A stretch of DNA of 21,320 bases from CF-118 sp035934385 (GTDB taxonomy: Bacteria > Chloroflexota > Dormibacteria > Dormibacterales > Dormibacteraceae), in assembly GCA_035934385.1 (NCBI GenBank), contig DASYXY010000005.1, forward strand, positions 1 to 21,320. Reading direction: 5' to 3'. Shown one piece after another: positions 14,813 to 21,320 of the stretch. Every line of letters starts with the position of its first letter. Position 1 is the stretch's first letter. Position numbers and translations under genes: made by a program. Below the pieces are notes generated by a model. That model was not told where the DNA came from, did no database searches, and worked only from the letters and a program-made list of their open reading frames with translations.

Positions 14813-16560
14813 GCCGTCACCTTGCGCGACTCGATGTCCACGTATTCCTGCGAGAGCAGGGCACGATAGACCTGATTCGTGCGCATGAGCTCGGTGTGAC
14901 TGCCGATCGCCGCGACGCGGCCACCATCGATCAGCGCAACGCGATCGGCGAGCGCCAGCGTGGATGGTCGATGGACGACCAGCAGCGCGGTCACGCCGTC
15001 GAGGACGCTCGCCAGCGCCTCCTCGATCACAGCCTCCGTGTGCACGTCGACCGACGAAAGCGGGTCGTCGAGCACGAGCACCTGCGGTGCGCCGAGCACC
15101 GCTCGCGCCAGGGCAAGCCGCTGCCGCTGCCCACCCGACAGTGTGTAGCCCTGCTCGCCGACACGAGTCTCGAGACCCCAGGGCAGGTCCCAGACGAACT
15201 CGGCCTGCGCCACCTTGAGGGCGCGCTTGAGCTCCTCGTCGGAGACCACAGGCCGGCCCATCACCAGGTTCTCGTGCACCGACGCCGAGAACAGGATCGG
15301 GTCTTCGAACGCGGTGCCAATGTGCGAGCGAAGCGAGCGCAGGTGCAGCTCTCGGACATCGACCCCGTCGAGCAGCACCTGCCCTTCGACCACGTCGTAG
15401 AGCCGCGGCACGAGGTAGGCGAGAGTGGTCTTGCCCGAACCTGTGCGCCCGACCAGGCCGACGGTCTCGCCCGGCTCGATCGTGAGGTTCAGGTCACGCA
15501 GGATCCAATCGTCGGATTTCGGGTACTTGAAGCCGACGCCTCGCAGCTCGATGCGCCCCGCTGCGCGCTCCATTGCGCGCGCACCCGGAAGGTCTGCGAT
15601 CTCGGGCCGCGAGTCCATCACCTCGTTCAGGCGCTCGACTGCCGTCTTACACTCCTCGCTCATCGACAGCACCCAACCGATGGCGTCCATCGGCCACGTG
15701 AGCATGAAGACGTAGTTCATGAACGCGATCAATCCGCCCACGGTGAGGCTGCCGTGGATCACGTTGTAGCCGCCGAGCAGCAGCACCGCCGCGAGAGACA
15801 GGTTGGGCAGCAGCGTCAGCTGCGTCCACAGGCGCGCGCGCTCGCCGATGGCTTCGATGTTGGAAGCTCCGAGCCGGCGAGCCATTTCGTCGAACCGCGC
15901 CTGCATGAGGGGCATGCGGCCGAAAGCCTTGATGATGCGCACCCCCGTCGCCATCTCCTCGATGATCGTGGTGAGGTCGCCCGACTGGTCCTGTATGCGC
16001 CGGGCGATGACCTTGTACTTCTCGTGGAACGCGTTGCTGAAGTAGGCGATCGGCAGCATGCAGATCACCGTCACGATCGCAAGCTCCCAGTCGAGTTGCG
16101 CCATCAGCACGAACACGACGGCGAACGTCACGATCGTCTGCAGGAACCAGATGAGGCCGAAGCTCACGAAGCGGCGCACGGTCCCGATGTCAGAGATGGC
16201 TCGAGACAGGAGCTGACCCGACTGCCAGTTGTCGTGGAACGAGACCTGCAGGCTCTGGAGGTGCGCGTAGAAGTCGTTGCGTAGGTCGGTCTCCATGCGG
16301 AGTGAGGCCATCCCCGAAAAGTTGCGCCGCAGGTAGATGAAGGCGAACTCGAGCACGCCGATGACCACGAGCAGCGCGACCGGCGGCACGATGTCGCCCA
16401 GCTGGTGCCGGCTGATCGGCCCGTCGATGATGTACTGGATCACTTTCGGGATCGCGGCCGCCGCTGCGAGGCTGCCCAGCTGCGACAGTCCGAATATGAC
16501 GACGAGTCCCCAGTACGGGCGCAGGTAAGGCACGTAGCGACGAAGCGCGAGGAGACCCAC
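14809..16560 (-). CDS. ABC exporter half-transporter, degenerate-site subunit
   Basis: This is the first half-transporter of the pair (583 aa), with six membrane helices (about 10-300) and a C-terminal nucleotide-binding domain. It has Walker A GRTGSGKT (371-378), signature LSGGQ (474-478) and H-loop VVHRPST (H530). Two residues are non-canonical. The Walker B catalytic Glu is Asp (LDDP, D499), and the Q-loop Gln is Glu (AFEDPILFS, E419). In known heterodimeric exporters the Asp-bearing subunit forms the non-hydrolysing site with the partner's altered signature, which here is LSAGQ. The start is GTG at 16558-16560, 23 bp after the CBS-domain gene; the ribosome site is weak. It is probably cotranscribed with copD and the CBS gene. 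Confidence 0.95.
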   Translation of the reverse strand: MGLLALRRYVPYLRPYWGLVVIFGLSQLGSLAAAAAIPKVIQYIIDGPISRHQLGDIVPPVALLVVIGVLEFAFIYLRRNFSGMASLRMETDLRNDFYAHLQSLQVSFHDNWQSGQLLSRAISDIGTVRRFVSFGLIWFLQTIVTFAVVFVLMAQLDWELAIVTVICMLPIAYFSNAFHEKYKVIARRIQDQSGDLTTIIEEMATGVRIIKAFGRMPLMQARFDEMARRLGASNIEAIGERARLWTQLTLLPNLSLAAVLLLGGYNVIHGSLTVGGLIAFMNYVFMLTWPMDAIGWVLSMSEECKTAVERLNEVMDSRPEIADLPGARAMERAAGRIELRGVGFKYPKSDDWILRDLNLTIEPGETVGLVGRTGSGKTTLAYLVPRLYDVVEGQVLLDGVDVRELHLRSLRSHIGTAFEDPILFSASVHENLVMGRPVVSDEELKRALKVAQAEFVWDLPWGLETRVGEQGYTLSGGQRQRLALARAVLGAPQVLVLDDPLSSVDVHTEAVIEEALASVLDGVTALLVVHRPSTLALADRVALIDGGRVAAIGSHTELMRTNQVYRALLSQEYVDIESRKVTA

Positions 16561-16583
16561 GGGGGTCGCTCAGTTTACCGACG

Positions 16584-16946
16584 TCAGGCTCGGGCCAGGT
16601 CCCTTATCGACACGATGCCGACCACCTCGTCGCCGACCATGACCGGCAGGTGGCGGAAGTTGTGATCGAGCATGGTCTTGAGCGCGGAGTCGACCGAGTC
16701 TTCAGGCGATGCTGTGAGCGGCTCGGGCGTCATCCACGACGAAACTTCATGGGCGGGCGCGTCGTGTGAGTTGGAAAGCGCGCGCACCGTGTCGCGCTCG
16801 GTGAAGATGCCGACCAGGCGCTCTCCTTCCATCACCAGGGTGGAGCCGATGCGGTGCTGGGCCATGAGCGCGACCGCCTCACCGACCGTGGTGGTCGGGC
16901 TCACGTAGTGCAGGCCCGTCGACATGACCTCCCGCACGGTGGCCAT
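16584..16946 (-). CDS. two-CBS-domain protein
   Basis: The 120-aa protein is made only of a CBS pair (Bateman module). Repeat 1 is TVREVMSTGLHYVSPTTTVG to GIFTERDTVRAL, and repeat 2 is VSSWMTPEPLTASPEDSVD to GIVSIRDLARA. Each repeat has the usual M-T/S-x-x and the R-D ligand corner. Such proteins bind adenosyl nucleotides (AMP, ATP, SAM or NAD) and act as sensors; the ligand and partner are not evident. The ATG at 16944-16946 has AAGG close upstream and follows the copD stop by 8 bp. The frame is open to 17141, but that extension lies within copD. The gene context gives no specific target. Confidence 0.92.
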   Translation of the reverse strand: MATVREVMSTGLHYVSPTTTVGEAVALMAQHRIGSTLVMEGERLVGIFTERDTVRALSNSHDAPAHEVSSWMTPEPLTASPEDSVDSALKTMLDHNFRHLPVMVGDEVVGIVSIRDLARA

Positions 16947-16954
16947 CGCCTTAA

Positions 16955-17704
16955 CTATGCGCCGCCTGGAGGATTTGGGAAAGCGGCCAGCACCGCGGTG
17001 GCTGCGATCACTGTGATTGCCAGTGCGGCGTCGGTACGGGCGAGTGGAGCGCCGCGGCGCCAGGTCATCGCGGCGATGACCAGCATGGCGAGCACGCCGG
17101 CGGACTTGGCGACCAGCACCATCCCGTAGGCGGTCTGCCACAGGTCACTGAACGCGCTGAGTTCCTCGGTGGCTCGTAAGAGACCGGTCAGGGCGGTGAA
17201 CGCGAAGGCGATCATGGCGACGCGCCCGAATCGACCCAGCATGTCCTGGCCCTCGTCGCCGGCCCAGCCAGCCGGAGGGCGCAGCGTCGCGAGCGCCACC
17301 ACGCCTCCCGCCCACATGCCGGCCGACAGCACGTGCAGCTCGTCCACCAGCACTGCCGCGAAGGCCGGTTGCACCTGCGCGGCGTGGCTCGCCGGAGCGA
17401 GCAGCGCCACCGCCCCGAATGCGACCAGCACGGCTCCGCGCCCTCCTCCCCTTGTGCACAGAAAGAGCGCCAGACCCTCGGCCACAACCCGACCGGCACC
17501 AAACCAGGACGGTGCCTGAGCCACCGTGGCCAGGCCCCCGATGAGAGCAAGCACGAGGGGTTGACGTATGTCTGGGCGCGCCCAGCTCAGATGTGGTGCC
17601 TGCAGGATCGCCAGGCGGCGCACAAGGACCACGCCGACGAACAACAAAAGACCCGCATCTTCAAGCCAGTGCGCAGGCGCTGCGGCGAAGTCGTCAAGCG
17701 TCAT
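16955..17704 (-). CDS. copD: CopD-family copper resistance membrane protein
   Basis: The 249-aa protein with about eight membrane helices carries the CopD-domain pattern. H107 in ASHAAQ is followed by P113, D121, H124 in DELHVLSAG, and W131-A-G-G. Then come FGRVAMIAFAFTALTGLLRA and WQTAYGMVLVAKSAGVLA. CopD proteins are linked to copper uptake or tolerance, and conserved His residues are candidate ligands. It is shorter than typical CopD (about 290-310 aa) and has no attached CopC domain. ATG at 17702-17704 lies only 24 bp from the start of the divergent R2lox gene, so the two share a promoter region. It is likely the first gene of the long minus-strand operon running through the ABC pair. Confidence 0.88.
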   Translation of the reverse strand: MTLDDFAAAPAHWLEDAGLLLFVGVVLVRRLAILQAPHLSWARPDIRQPLVLALIGGLATVAQAPSWFGAGRVVAEGLALFLCTRGGGRGAVLVAFGAVALLAPASHAAQVQPAFAAVLVDELHVLSAGMWAGGVVALATLRPPAGWAGDEGQDMLGRFGRVAMIAFAFTALTGLLRATEELSAFSDLWQTAYGMVLVAKSAGVLAMLVIAAMTWRRGAPLARTDAALAITVIAATAVLAAFPNPPGGA

Positions 17705-17728
17705 CGAATGCGTCTACCCTAGTTGCCG
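17705..17728. promoter_or_regulatory. compact divergent promoter region (possibly leaderless)
   Basis: Only 24 bp separate the ATGs of copD and R2lox. On the plus strand TACCCT (17715-17720) ends 8 nt before the R2lox ATG. On the minus strand TAGGGT (complement of 17716-17721) ends 11 nt before the copD ATG. Both fit T-A-n-n-n-T -10 boxes lying on each other, and neither gene has a Shine-Dalgarno. Leaderless transcripts from a shared promoter are therefore plausible. No strong -35 boxes were found. Confidence 0.4.
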
Positions 17729-18754
17729 ATGGCCGCCGAGTCGCCGCTCACGATCGAGCAGGTCGACGTCGAGATGGACCGGTTGATCGCCCCGGACATC
17801 GACTCCACGTCGCTTTATCGCCGCTGGGAAAAGCAGCAGTGGGCGGTCTCCGATCTCGACTTCAGCCAGGACAAGGCCGACTGGCTGAGCCTCCCGGAAG
17901 GCGTCCGCCAGGTCACGCAGAACACGATGACCCTGTTCTTCATCGGCGAGCAGGCGGTGACCGACACGCTGGCTCCGCTTCTCCATGCGGCTCCGCGCGA
18001 GGACGAGCGCATCTTCCTGGCCACCCAGATCGCTGACGAAGCCCGTCACACGGTCTTCTTTCAGCGCTTCTTCGATGAGGTGCTTGGGGTCGGCGGCGGG
18101 CTGCACGCGGCGCTCGATGCGGTGACGCCCCAGGCCACCGAGGGCTTTCGCAAGATCTTCGACCATCAGCTCCGCGACGCCATGGATCGCGTTCGCCTGG
18201 ACCCTGGCGACAGCCGGGCGTGGGTCGAAGGTGTGGTCACGTATCACCTGATCATCGAGGGCTATCTCGCGATCACCGGCCAGCGCAGCCTGTTGCGCAC
18301 GCTCAAGAACGTCGGCCTGATGCCGGGCTTCCGGACCGGCTTCACCGCTGTCGCTAGGGATGAGTCAAGGCACATCGGCTTTGGCGTTCTGGCGCTCAAG
18401 CGCCGCGTGGCGGCGGATCCGGCTGTCGCGGACGTGATCGCGGCCAAGGTCGACGAGCTGCTGGAGCCTGCGGTCCGGACCGTGGTGCCGACCGATCGCA
18501 AGCTGCCGATCGTCGACCCGCGCGACGTGCCGGAGCCGCTGCGTGTCAACGGCCTGGAGCTTCGCGACTTCGCCCTCTCATCGCTAGCGAAGCGAATGCT
18601 CGCCGCCGGCGTGCCCGCGCAGGTCATGCAGCGGATCAGAAAGGACGCCGAAGCGCTGTACGAATCGCTCTGGACGGAGTACGAGCGCAAGCACGGCGTC
18701 CGCCACCCGGTCCGCTTCTACCAGGAAGGTCTGGTCACCGCTCCCGCGTTATAG
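17729..18754 (+). CDS. R2-like ligand-binding oxidase (R2lox)
   Basis: This ferritin-like di-metal protein is related to ribonucleotide reductase subunit R2. R2lox enzymes (e.g. Rv0233 of M. tuberculosis) hold a Mn/Fe cofactor, bind a fatty-acid-like ligand and form a Tyr-Val cross-link; the physiological substrate is not known. The 341-aa product has all six metal ligands. These are E74 (FFIGEQAV), E104 and H107 (DEARH), E177 (YHLIIEGYL), E212 and H215 (DESRH). V77 and Y172 sit at the cross-link spacing (E+3 and E-5), which separates it from true R2. ATG at 17729 is preferred; a TTG two codons upstream is the alternative. It is the only plus-strand gene, and its 3' end overlaps the 3' end of mnmA by 20 bp. 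Confidence 0.93.
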   Translation: MAAESPLTIEQVDVEMDRLIAPDIDSTSLYRRWEKQQWAVSDLDFSQDKADWLSLPEGVRQVTQNTMTLFFIGEQAVTDTLAPLLHAAPREDERIFLATQIADEARHTVFFQRFFDEVLGVGGGLHAALDAVTPQATEGFRKIFDHQLRDAMDRVRLDPGDSRAWVEGVVTYHLIIEGYLAITGQRSLLRTLKNVGLMPGFRTGFTAVARDESRHIGFGVLALKRRVAADPAVADVIAAKVDELLEPAVRTVVPTDRKLPIVDPRDVPEPLRVNGLELRDFALSSLAKRMLAAGVPAQVMQRIRKDAEALYESLWTEYERKHGVRHPVRFYQEGLVTAPAL

Positions 18755-19787
18755 TCCCGCCGCCGAGCACTCGCGTTCCGGAGTAGAGCACCGCTGCCTG
18801 CCCGGGGGCGGCGCCATAGAACGGCTCGTCGAGCGTGAGCCGGCCGCGCGTGTAGGTGGCCGGGATCGCTCGCGCGTGGTAGCGCAGCCGCGCGGTGCAG
18901 CGGATTGGCAGCTCCGTGTCCGGCTCGATGAAGGAGACGTCACTCAGCCAGACCTCGGTGGCGGCGAGGTCTTCCCTCCGACCGACCGCGATTCGATTCG
19001 TCGCGGCGTCGATGCGCGTCACGTACCAGGGCCCTGGCTCGTGGAGGTCGCCGAAGCCAGACCGCTGACCCACGGTGTACATCGCCGTGCCGCGGTGCGT
19101 ACCGACTTCATGCCCGGCGGCATCGACCACCGCGCCCGACCTCACCGGCAATCGCGCGGCCAGGTACGCGGCAGTCTCGCCTCGCGGCACAAAACAGATC
19201 TCCTGGCTCTCGGCCTTCGCGGCCACAGGCAGCGCAAACTCGCGCGCGTGCTCGCGAACCTCGCCTTTGGTCATCGCCCCGAGCGGAAACACGATGCGAG
19301 CGAGTCGCTCCCGATCGAGGTGGTAGAGCATGTACGACTGGTCCTTGGCGGGGTCGGCGCCCTCATGCAGCTCAGGGCCGTTCCGGCCGGCGACGATGCG
19401 CGCGTAGTGCCCGGTCGCGAGGCGATCGAAGCCGAGGTCCAGGACGCGCTTGAGCATCAGGTCGAAGCGCACGAACGCGTTGCAGCGAACGCACGGGTTC
19501 GGCGTGCGGCCTTCGAGGTAGTCGCGATGAAAGGGCTCGATGACGCGCTCGCCGAACTCCCGCTCCAGGTTCCAGCAGAAATAAGGAATGCCGAGCAGCG
19601 AGGCGACACGACGCGCATCCTCGACCGCTGACAGCGAACAGCAGCCTCCATGCCGTGCGCTTTCTTCCAGATCCTCGCGCGGCCACTGCTGCAGCGTGAT
19701 GCCAACGACTTCGTGCCCTTGCGCCTGCAGCAGCGCTGCGGCCACCGACGAGTCGACCCCGCCCGACATGGCGACGGCGATCCTCAC
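18735..19787 (-). CDS. mnmA: tRNA-specific 2-thiouridylase MnmA
   Basis: MnmA makes the 2-thio group of s2U34 in tRNA-Lys, -Glu and -Gln, using ATP and sulfur relayed from a desulfurase. The 350-aa product has the PP-loop SGGVDSS (8-14), the nucleophile Cys in NPCVRCN (C99) and the second catalytic Cys in SQEICFVPRG (C198). GHYARI, KDQSYMLYHL and the C-terminal beta-barrel with GQRSGFGDL and ALR-type strands are also present. The start is GTG at 19785-19787, overlapping the stop of the flavoprotein gene as GTGA, with GAGGAC 7 nt upstream. The upstream genes include a sulfur-carrier-like protein, so a sulfur theme is possible. Confidence 0.96.
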   Translation of the reverse strand: MRIAVAMSGGVDSSVAAALLQAQGHEVVGITLQQWPREDLEESARHGGCCSLSAVEDARRVASLLGIPYFCWNLEREFGERVIEPFHRDYLEGRTPNPCVRCNAFVRFDLMLKRVLDLGFDRLATGHYARIVAGRNGPELHEGADPAKDQSYMLYHLDRERLARIVFPLGAMTKGEVREHAREFALPVAAKAESQEICFVPRGETAAYLAARLPVRSGAVVDAAGHEVGTHRGTAMYTVGQRSGFGDLHEPGPWYVTRIDAATNRIAVGRREDLAATEVWLSDVSFIEPDTELPIRCTARLRYHARAIPATYTRGRLTLDEPFYGAAPGQAAVLYSGTRVLGGGTITRER

Positions 19788-20995
19788 TTGCGGTCCTCGA
19801 CAATGTGCCGCGCCAGCACCTCGGCGTCATCTTTCACGCCGTACAGCGTCGCGGATCGCGATCTCTGCTGGAAGTGCACACCCATGAAATACAGGCCTTC
19901 CACTGCGCTGCGCCCTTCGGTCTGCACCGGGTACCCCATGTCGTCGAAAACGGGGAACCGCACCCAGTCGTAGTCAGGGCGGTAGCCGGTGGTCCAGATC
20001 ACCGTGCTGATCCCTTCTCGTTCCAGGTCCAGCTCTCTTGGCGCGGCGATCTCAAATCGTCTTGGCAGCTCCCACGGTCGTGGCAGACCGCGCTTGTCGC
20101 ACAGCGCGTCGAACCACTTCTTGAGCGTGCCCGCCAGGAAATCGCCACCGGCCACGATGTCGTTGACGTCGCTGAAATGGACCTTGCCATCACCTGCCCC
20201 AGTGAAGCGCCCCACGAGCTCGACGCCAGCGTCGTGCAGCGTCCGGTAGTGGAGGTCGTGACCGCCGTCATGGCCGGACGCCAGCGGGTTGCTCAGCAGG
20301 CGAGCGCTGGGCGACGGCAGGTCCGCCACCGTGCGCTCCGTGAAGCCGGACTCCACGAGCCACCACACCAGGTCGTGGCCGCCGAACCGCCGCGGCGCCC
20401 AGGGGGCGCTTCCGCATGCCAGCACGACGCGACGCCCCGCATTGTGCAGCTCCTCGGCCAGCTGGCATCCGGTCTGGCCGCTGCCGACGATCAAGACCGC
20501 ACCCGGCGCCACGTTGCCGGGGTTGCCGTAATCCTCGGCCAGAACCTGTGCCACATCTTGCGGGAGCCCCTCGCAGCCCGGCGGGAGATGCGGGCGCTGG
20601 TAACCGCCGGTCGCCACCACGACCCTTCGAGCCCGGAGCTTGCCGTTGGGCATCTGCAGCTCGAAGTGGCCGTCCGCGGCGGCGAGCGAGGTGACCGAGC
20701 AGTCACCGCGCACCGGGGCGCCGAAATCCGCCGCCCATTTCTGCATGCGCAGCACGAGCTCGTCGCGGTGCATGAACCCGTCGGGATCCGGGCCGTCGTA
20801 GGTTGCGCCTGGCAGCTGGACCGACCAGTTGGGCGTGACCAGGCAGAACGAGTCCCAGCGCCGCGACCGCCAGGTCTCGGCGATGCGCCCCGCCTCGAGG
20901 ACGACGTGCTCGACCCCGGCCTGAGTCAGGTACCAGCTGGTGGAGAGGCCTGCCTGGCCGGCGCCGATGACGGCGACTTCGACGCGGTCGGTCAA
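19784..20995 (-). CDS. flavin-dependent oxidoreductase, MSMEG_0569/CzcO-like
   Basis: The 403-aa FAD/NAD(P)H-dependent monooxygenase-like protein has two Rossmann motifs: FAD-binding G11-x-G13-x-x-G16 (IGAGQAGLS) and NAD(P)-binding G171-x-G173-x-x-G176 (VGSGQTGCQ). The stretches RRWDSFCLVTPNWSVQLPG, PDGFMHRDE and WTTGYRPDYDWV recall the MSMEG_0569 family of flavoproteins within the CzcO/YpdA-like group. The substrate is unknown. The start is TTG at 20993-20995. The ATG at 20998-21000, which overlaps the NIL gene stop, is out of frame and hits a stop after two codons. Coupling to the upstream gene and to mnmA (GTGA) makes a compact operon. Confidence 0.88.
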   Translation of the reverse strand: MTDRVEVAVIGAGQAGLSTSWYLTQAGVEHVVLEAGRIAETWRSRRWDSFCLVTPNWSVQLPGATYDGPDPDGFMHRDELVLRMQKWAADFGAPVRGDCSVTSLAAADGHFELQMPNGKLRARRVVVATGGYQRPHLPPGCEGLPQDVAQVLAEDYGNPGNVAPGAVLIVGSGQTGCQLAEELHNAGRRVVLACGSAPWAPRRFGGHDLVWWLVESGFTERTVADLPSPSARLLSNPLASGHDGGHDLHYRTLHDAGVELVGRFTGAGDGKVHFSDVNDIVAGGDFLAGTLKKWFDALCDKRGLPRPWELPRRFEIAAPRELDLEREGISTVIWTTGYRPDYDWVRFPVFDDMGYPVQTEGRSAVEGLYFMGVHFQQRSRSATLYGVKDDAEVLARHIVEDRK

Positions 20996-20999
20996 TCCA

Positions 21000-21239
21000 T
21001 CACTCGACGACGTCGCCTTCGGCCGGCTCGACCTTCACCCCGCGCGACTCGAGGTACTCGACCCCGCGCTCCAGCTCTTCCGGCTCGCCAGTGATCTCGA
21101 GCAGGACCCAGCCCTGGTCGCGCGTGACGTCGGCGCGGCGGATGTTCGTGACGATCGCGAACTGCTTGCCGAGCTGGTAGATGACCGGCTCGGTAACAAG
21201 CGAGGGACCGAAGATGAGCTTGAGCCGCCTGCGCGCCAT
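21000..21239 (-). CDS. stand-alone NIL-domain protein
   Basis: The 79-aa protein is a single NIL domain, the ferredoxin-like fold found at the C-terminus of MetN methionine importers and in stand-alone proteins linked to sulfur amino acid metabolism. RRRLKLIFGPSLVTEPVIYQ, the INIR-like TNIRRADV and the GWVLLEITGEPEELERGVEY stretch are typical. A C-terminal acidic tail (PAEGDVVE) ends it. ATG at 21237-21239 lies 28 bp after the stop of a ThiS/MoaD-like gene. The TGA is followed 4 bases later by the TTG of the flavoprotein gene. The pairing with a sulfur carrier suggests a role in sulfur transfer, not in an ABC importer. Confidence 0.88.
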   Translation of the reverse strand: MARRRLKLIFGPSLVTEPVIYQLGKQFAIVTNIRRADVTRDQGWVLLEITGEPEELERGVEYLESRGVKVEPAEGDVVE

Positions 21240-21267
21240 TTCGCGCGCAGTGTAAAGCGCGGCCGGG

Positions 21268-21320
21268 TTAACCTCCCGCGACGGCGGGGACGATCGAGAT
21301 CTCGTCGCCCTCCCGAACCT
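21268..21320 (-). CDS. ThiS/MoaD-like sulfur carrier, C-terminal end (partial)
   Basis: Only the last 16 codons and the TAA (21268-21270) lie in the window: VREGDEISIVPAVAGG. G-D-E-x-S-x-x-P-x-x-A-G-G is the hallmark end of ubiquitin-fold sulfur carriers (MoaD, ThiS, CysO). Their terminal Gly-Gly is adenylated and turned into a thiocarboxylate. Which carrier this is cannot be told from the fragment. It is followed after 28 bp by the NIL-domain gene. Confidence 0.88.
   Translation of the reverse strand, partial: VREGDEISIVPAVAGG

Noticed and set aside
14896..16284. 462-aa plus-strand open frame
   Set aside because: It is antisense to the ABC exporter gene, His/Asp/Arg-rich without domains, and a typical high-GC shadow.
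16947..17141. N-terminal extension of the CBS-domain frame (to 185 aa)
   Set aside because: It overlaps conserved CopD sequence and is low-complexity; ATG at 16944-16946 starts exactly at the first CBS repeat.
19805..21094. 429-aa plus-strand open frame
   Set aside because: It is antisense to the flavin oxidoreductase and runs into the NIL gene; composition is that of a mirror frame.
1..21320. CRISPR arrays, insertion sequences, tRNA genes, prophage or defence genes
   Set aside because: No spaced direct repeats, transposase motifs, cloverleaf sequences or phage/defence proteins were seen.

Overview
This is a GC-rich bacterial chromosome segment with dense, almost entirely minus-strand gene content. 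It opens with the 5' third of a 16S rRNA gene. The gene set is housekeeping: DNA polymerase III tau, RecR, MnmA, SRP RNA, complex I membrane subunits and a class A PBP. The 16S start, the high GC, the short-overlap operons with GTG/TTG (and apparently CTG) starts, and a large Alu-containing SRP RNA fit a soil-type lineage near Chloroflexota/Dormibacterota. That placement is an inference and needs a 16S tree.

Layout, read along the minus strand from the right-hand edge. (1) 21320-18735: the last codons of a ThiS/MoaD-like sulfur carrier ending in Gly-Gly, a stand-alone NIL-domain protein, an MSMEG_0569-like flavin oxidoreductase and mnmA. The last three are joined by 4- to 6-base start/stop overlaps. 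(2) 17729-18754, the only plus-strand gene: an R2-like ligand-binding oxidase (R2lox) with all six metal ligands and the Tyr/Val pair. It converges on mnmA and diverges from a CopD-family gene across only 24 bp. (3) 17704-12724: copD, a two-CBS protein, two half-size ABC exporters that look like a heterodimer, and a 73-aa membrane protein. (4) 12690-6866: nuoJKLMN without any other nuo gene. (5) 6770-3835: a class A penicillin-binding protein coupled to a CDP-alcohol phosphatidyltransferase. (6) 3824-512: large SRP RNA, dnaX, ybaB, recR and a membrane protein, followed by the rrn promoter, leader and 16S. This last block has the same order as the Bacillus subtilis scr-dnaX-yaaK-recR-...-rrnA region.

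The most unusual content is the nuoJKLMN block. All five reading frames are intact and tightly coupled by 4-base overlaps. Yet nearly every charged residue considered essential for proton translocation is replaced: the Glu of NuoL and NuoM, both Glu of NuoK, the TM Glu of NuoJ, the channel Lys of NuoL, NuoM and NuoN, and the channel His. Only the Glu of NuoN and an Asp of NuoL can be aligned as retained. The sequence suggests a maintained but non-canonical complex I membrane arm, whose function I cannot assign. No CRISPR array, tRNA, insertion sequence or clear intrinsic terminator was seen.
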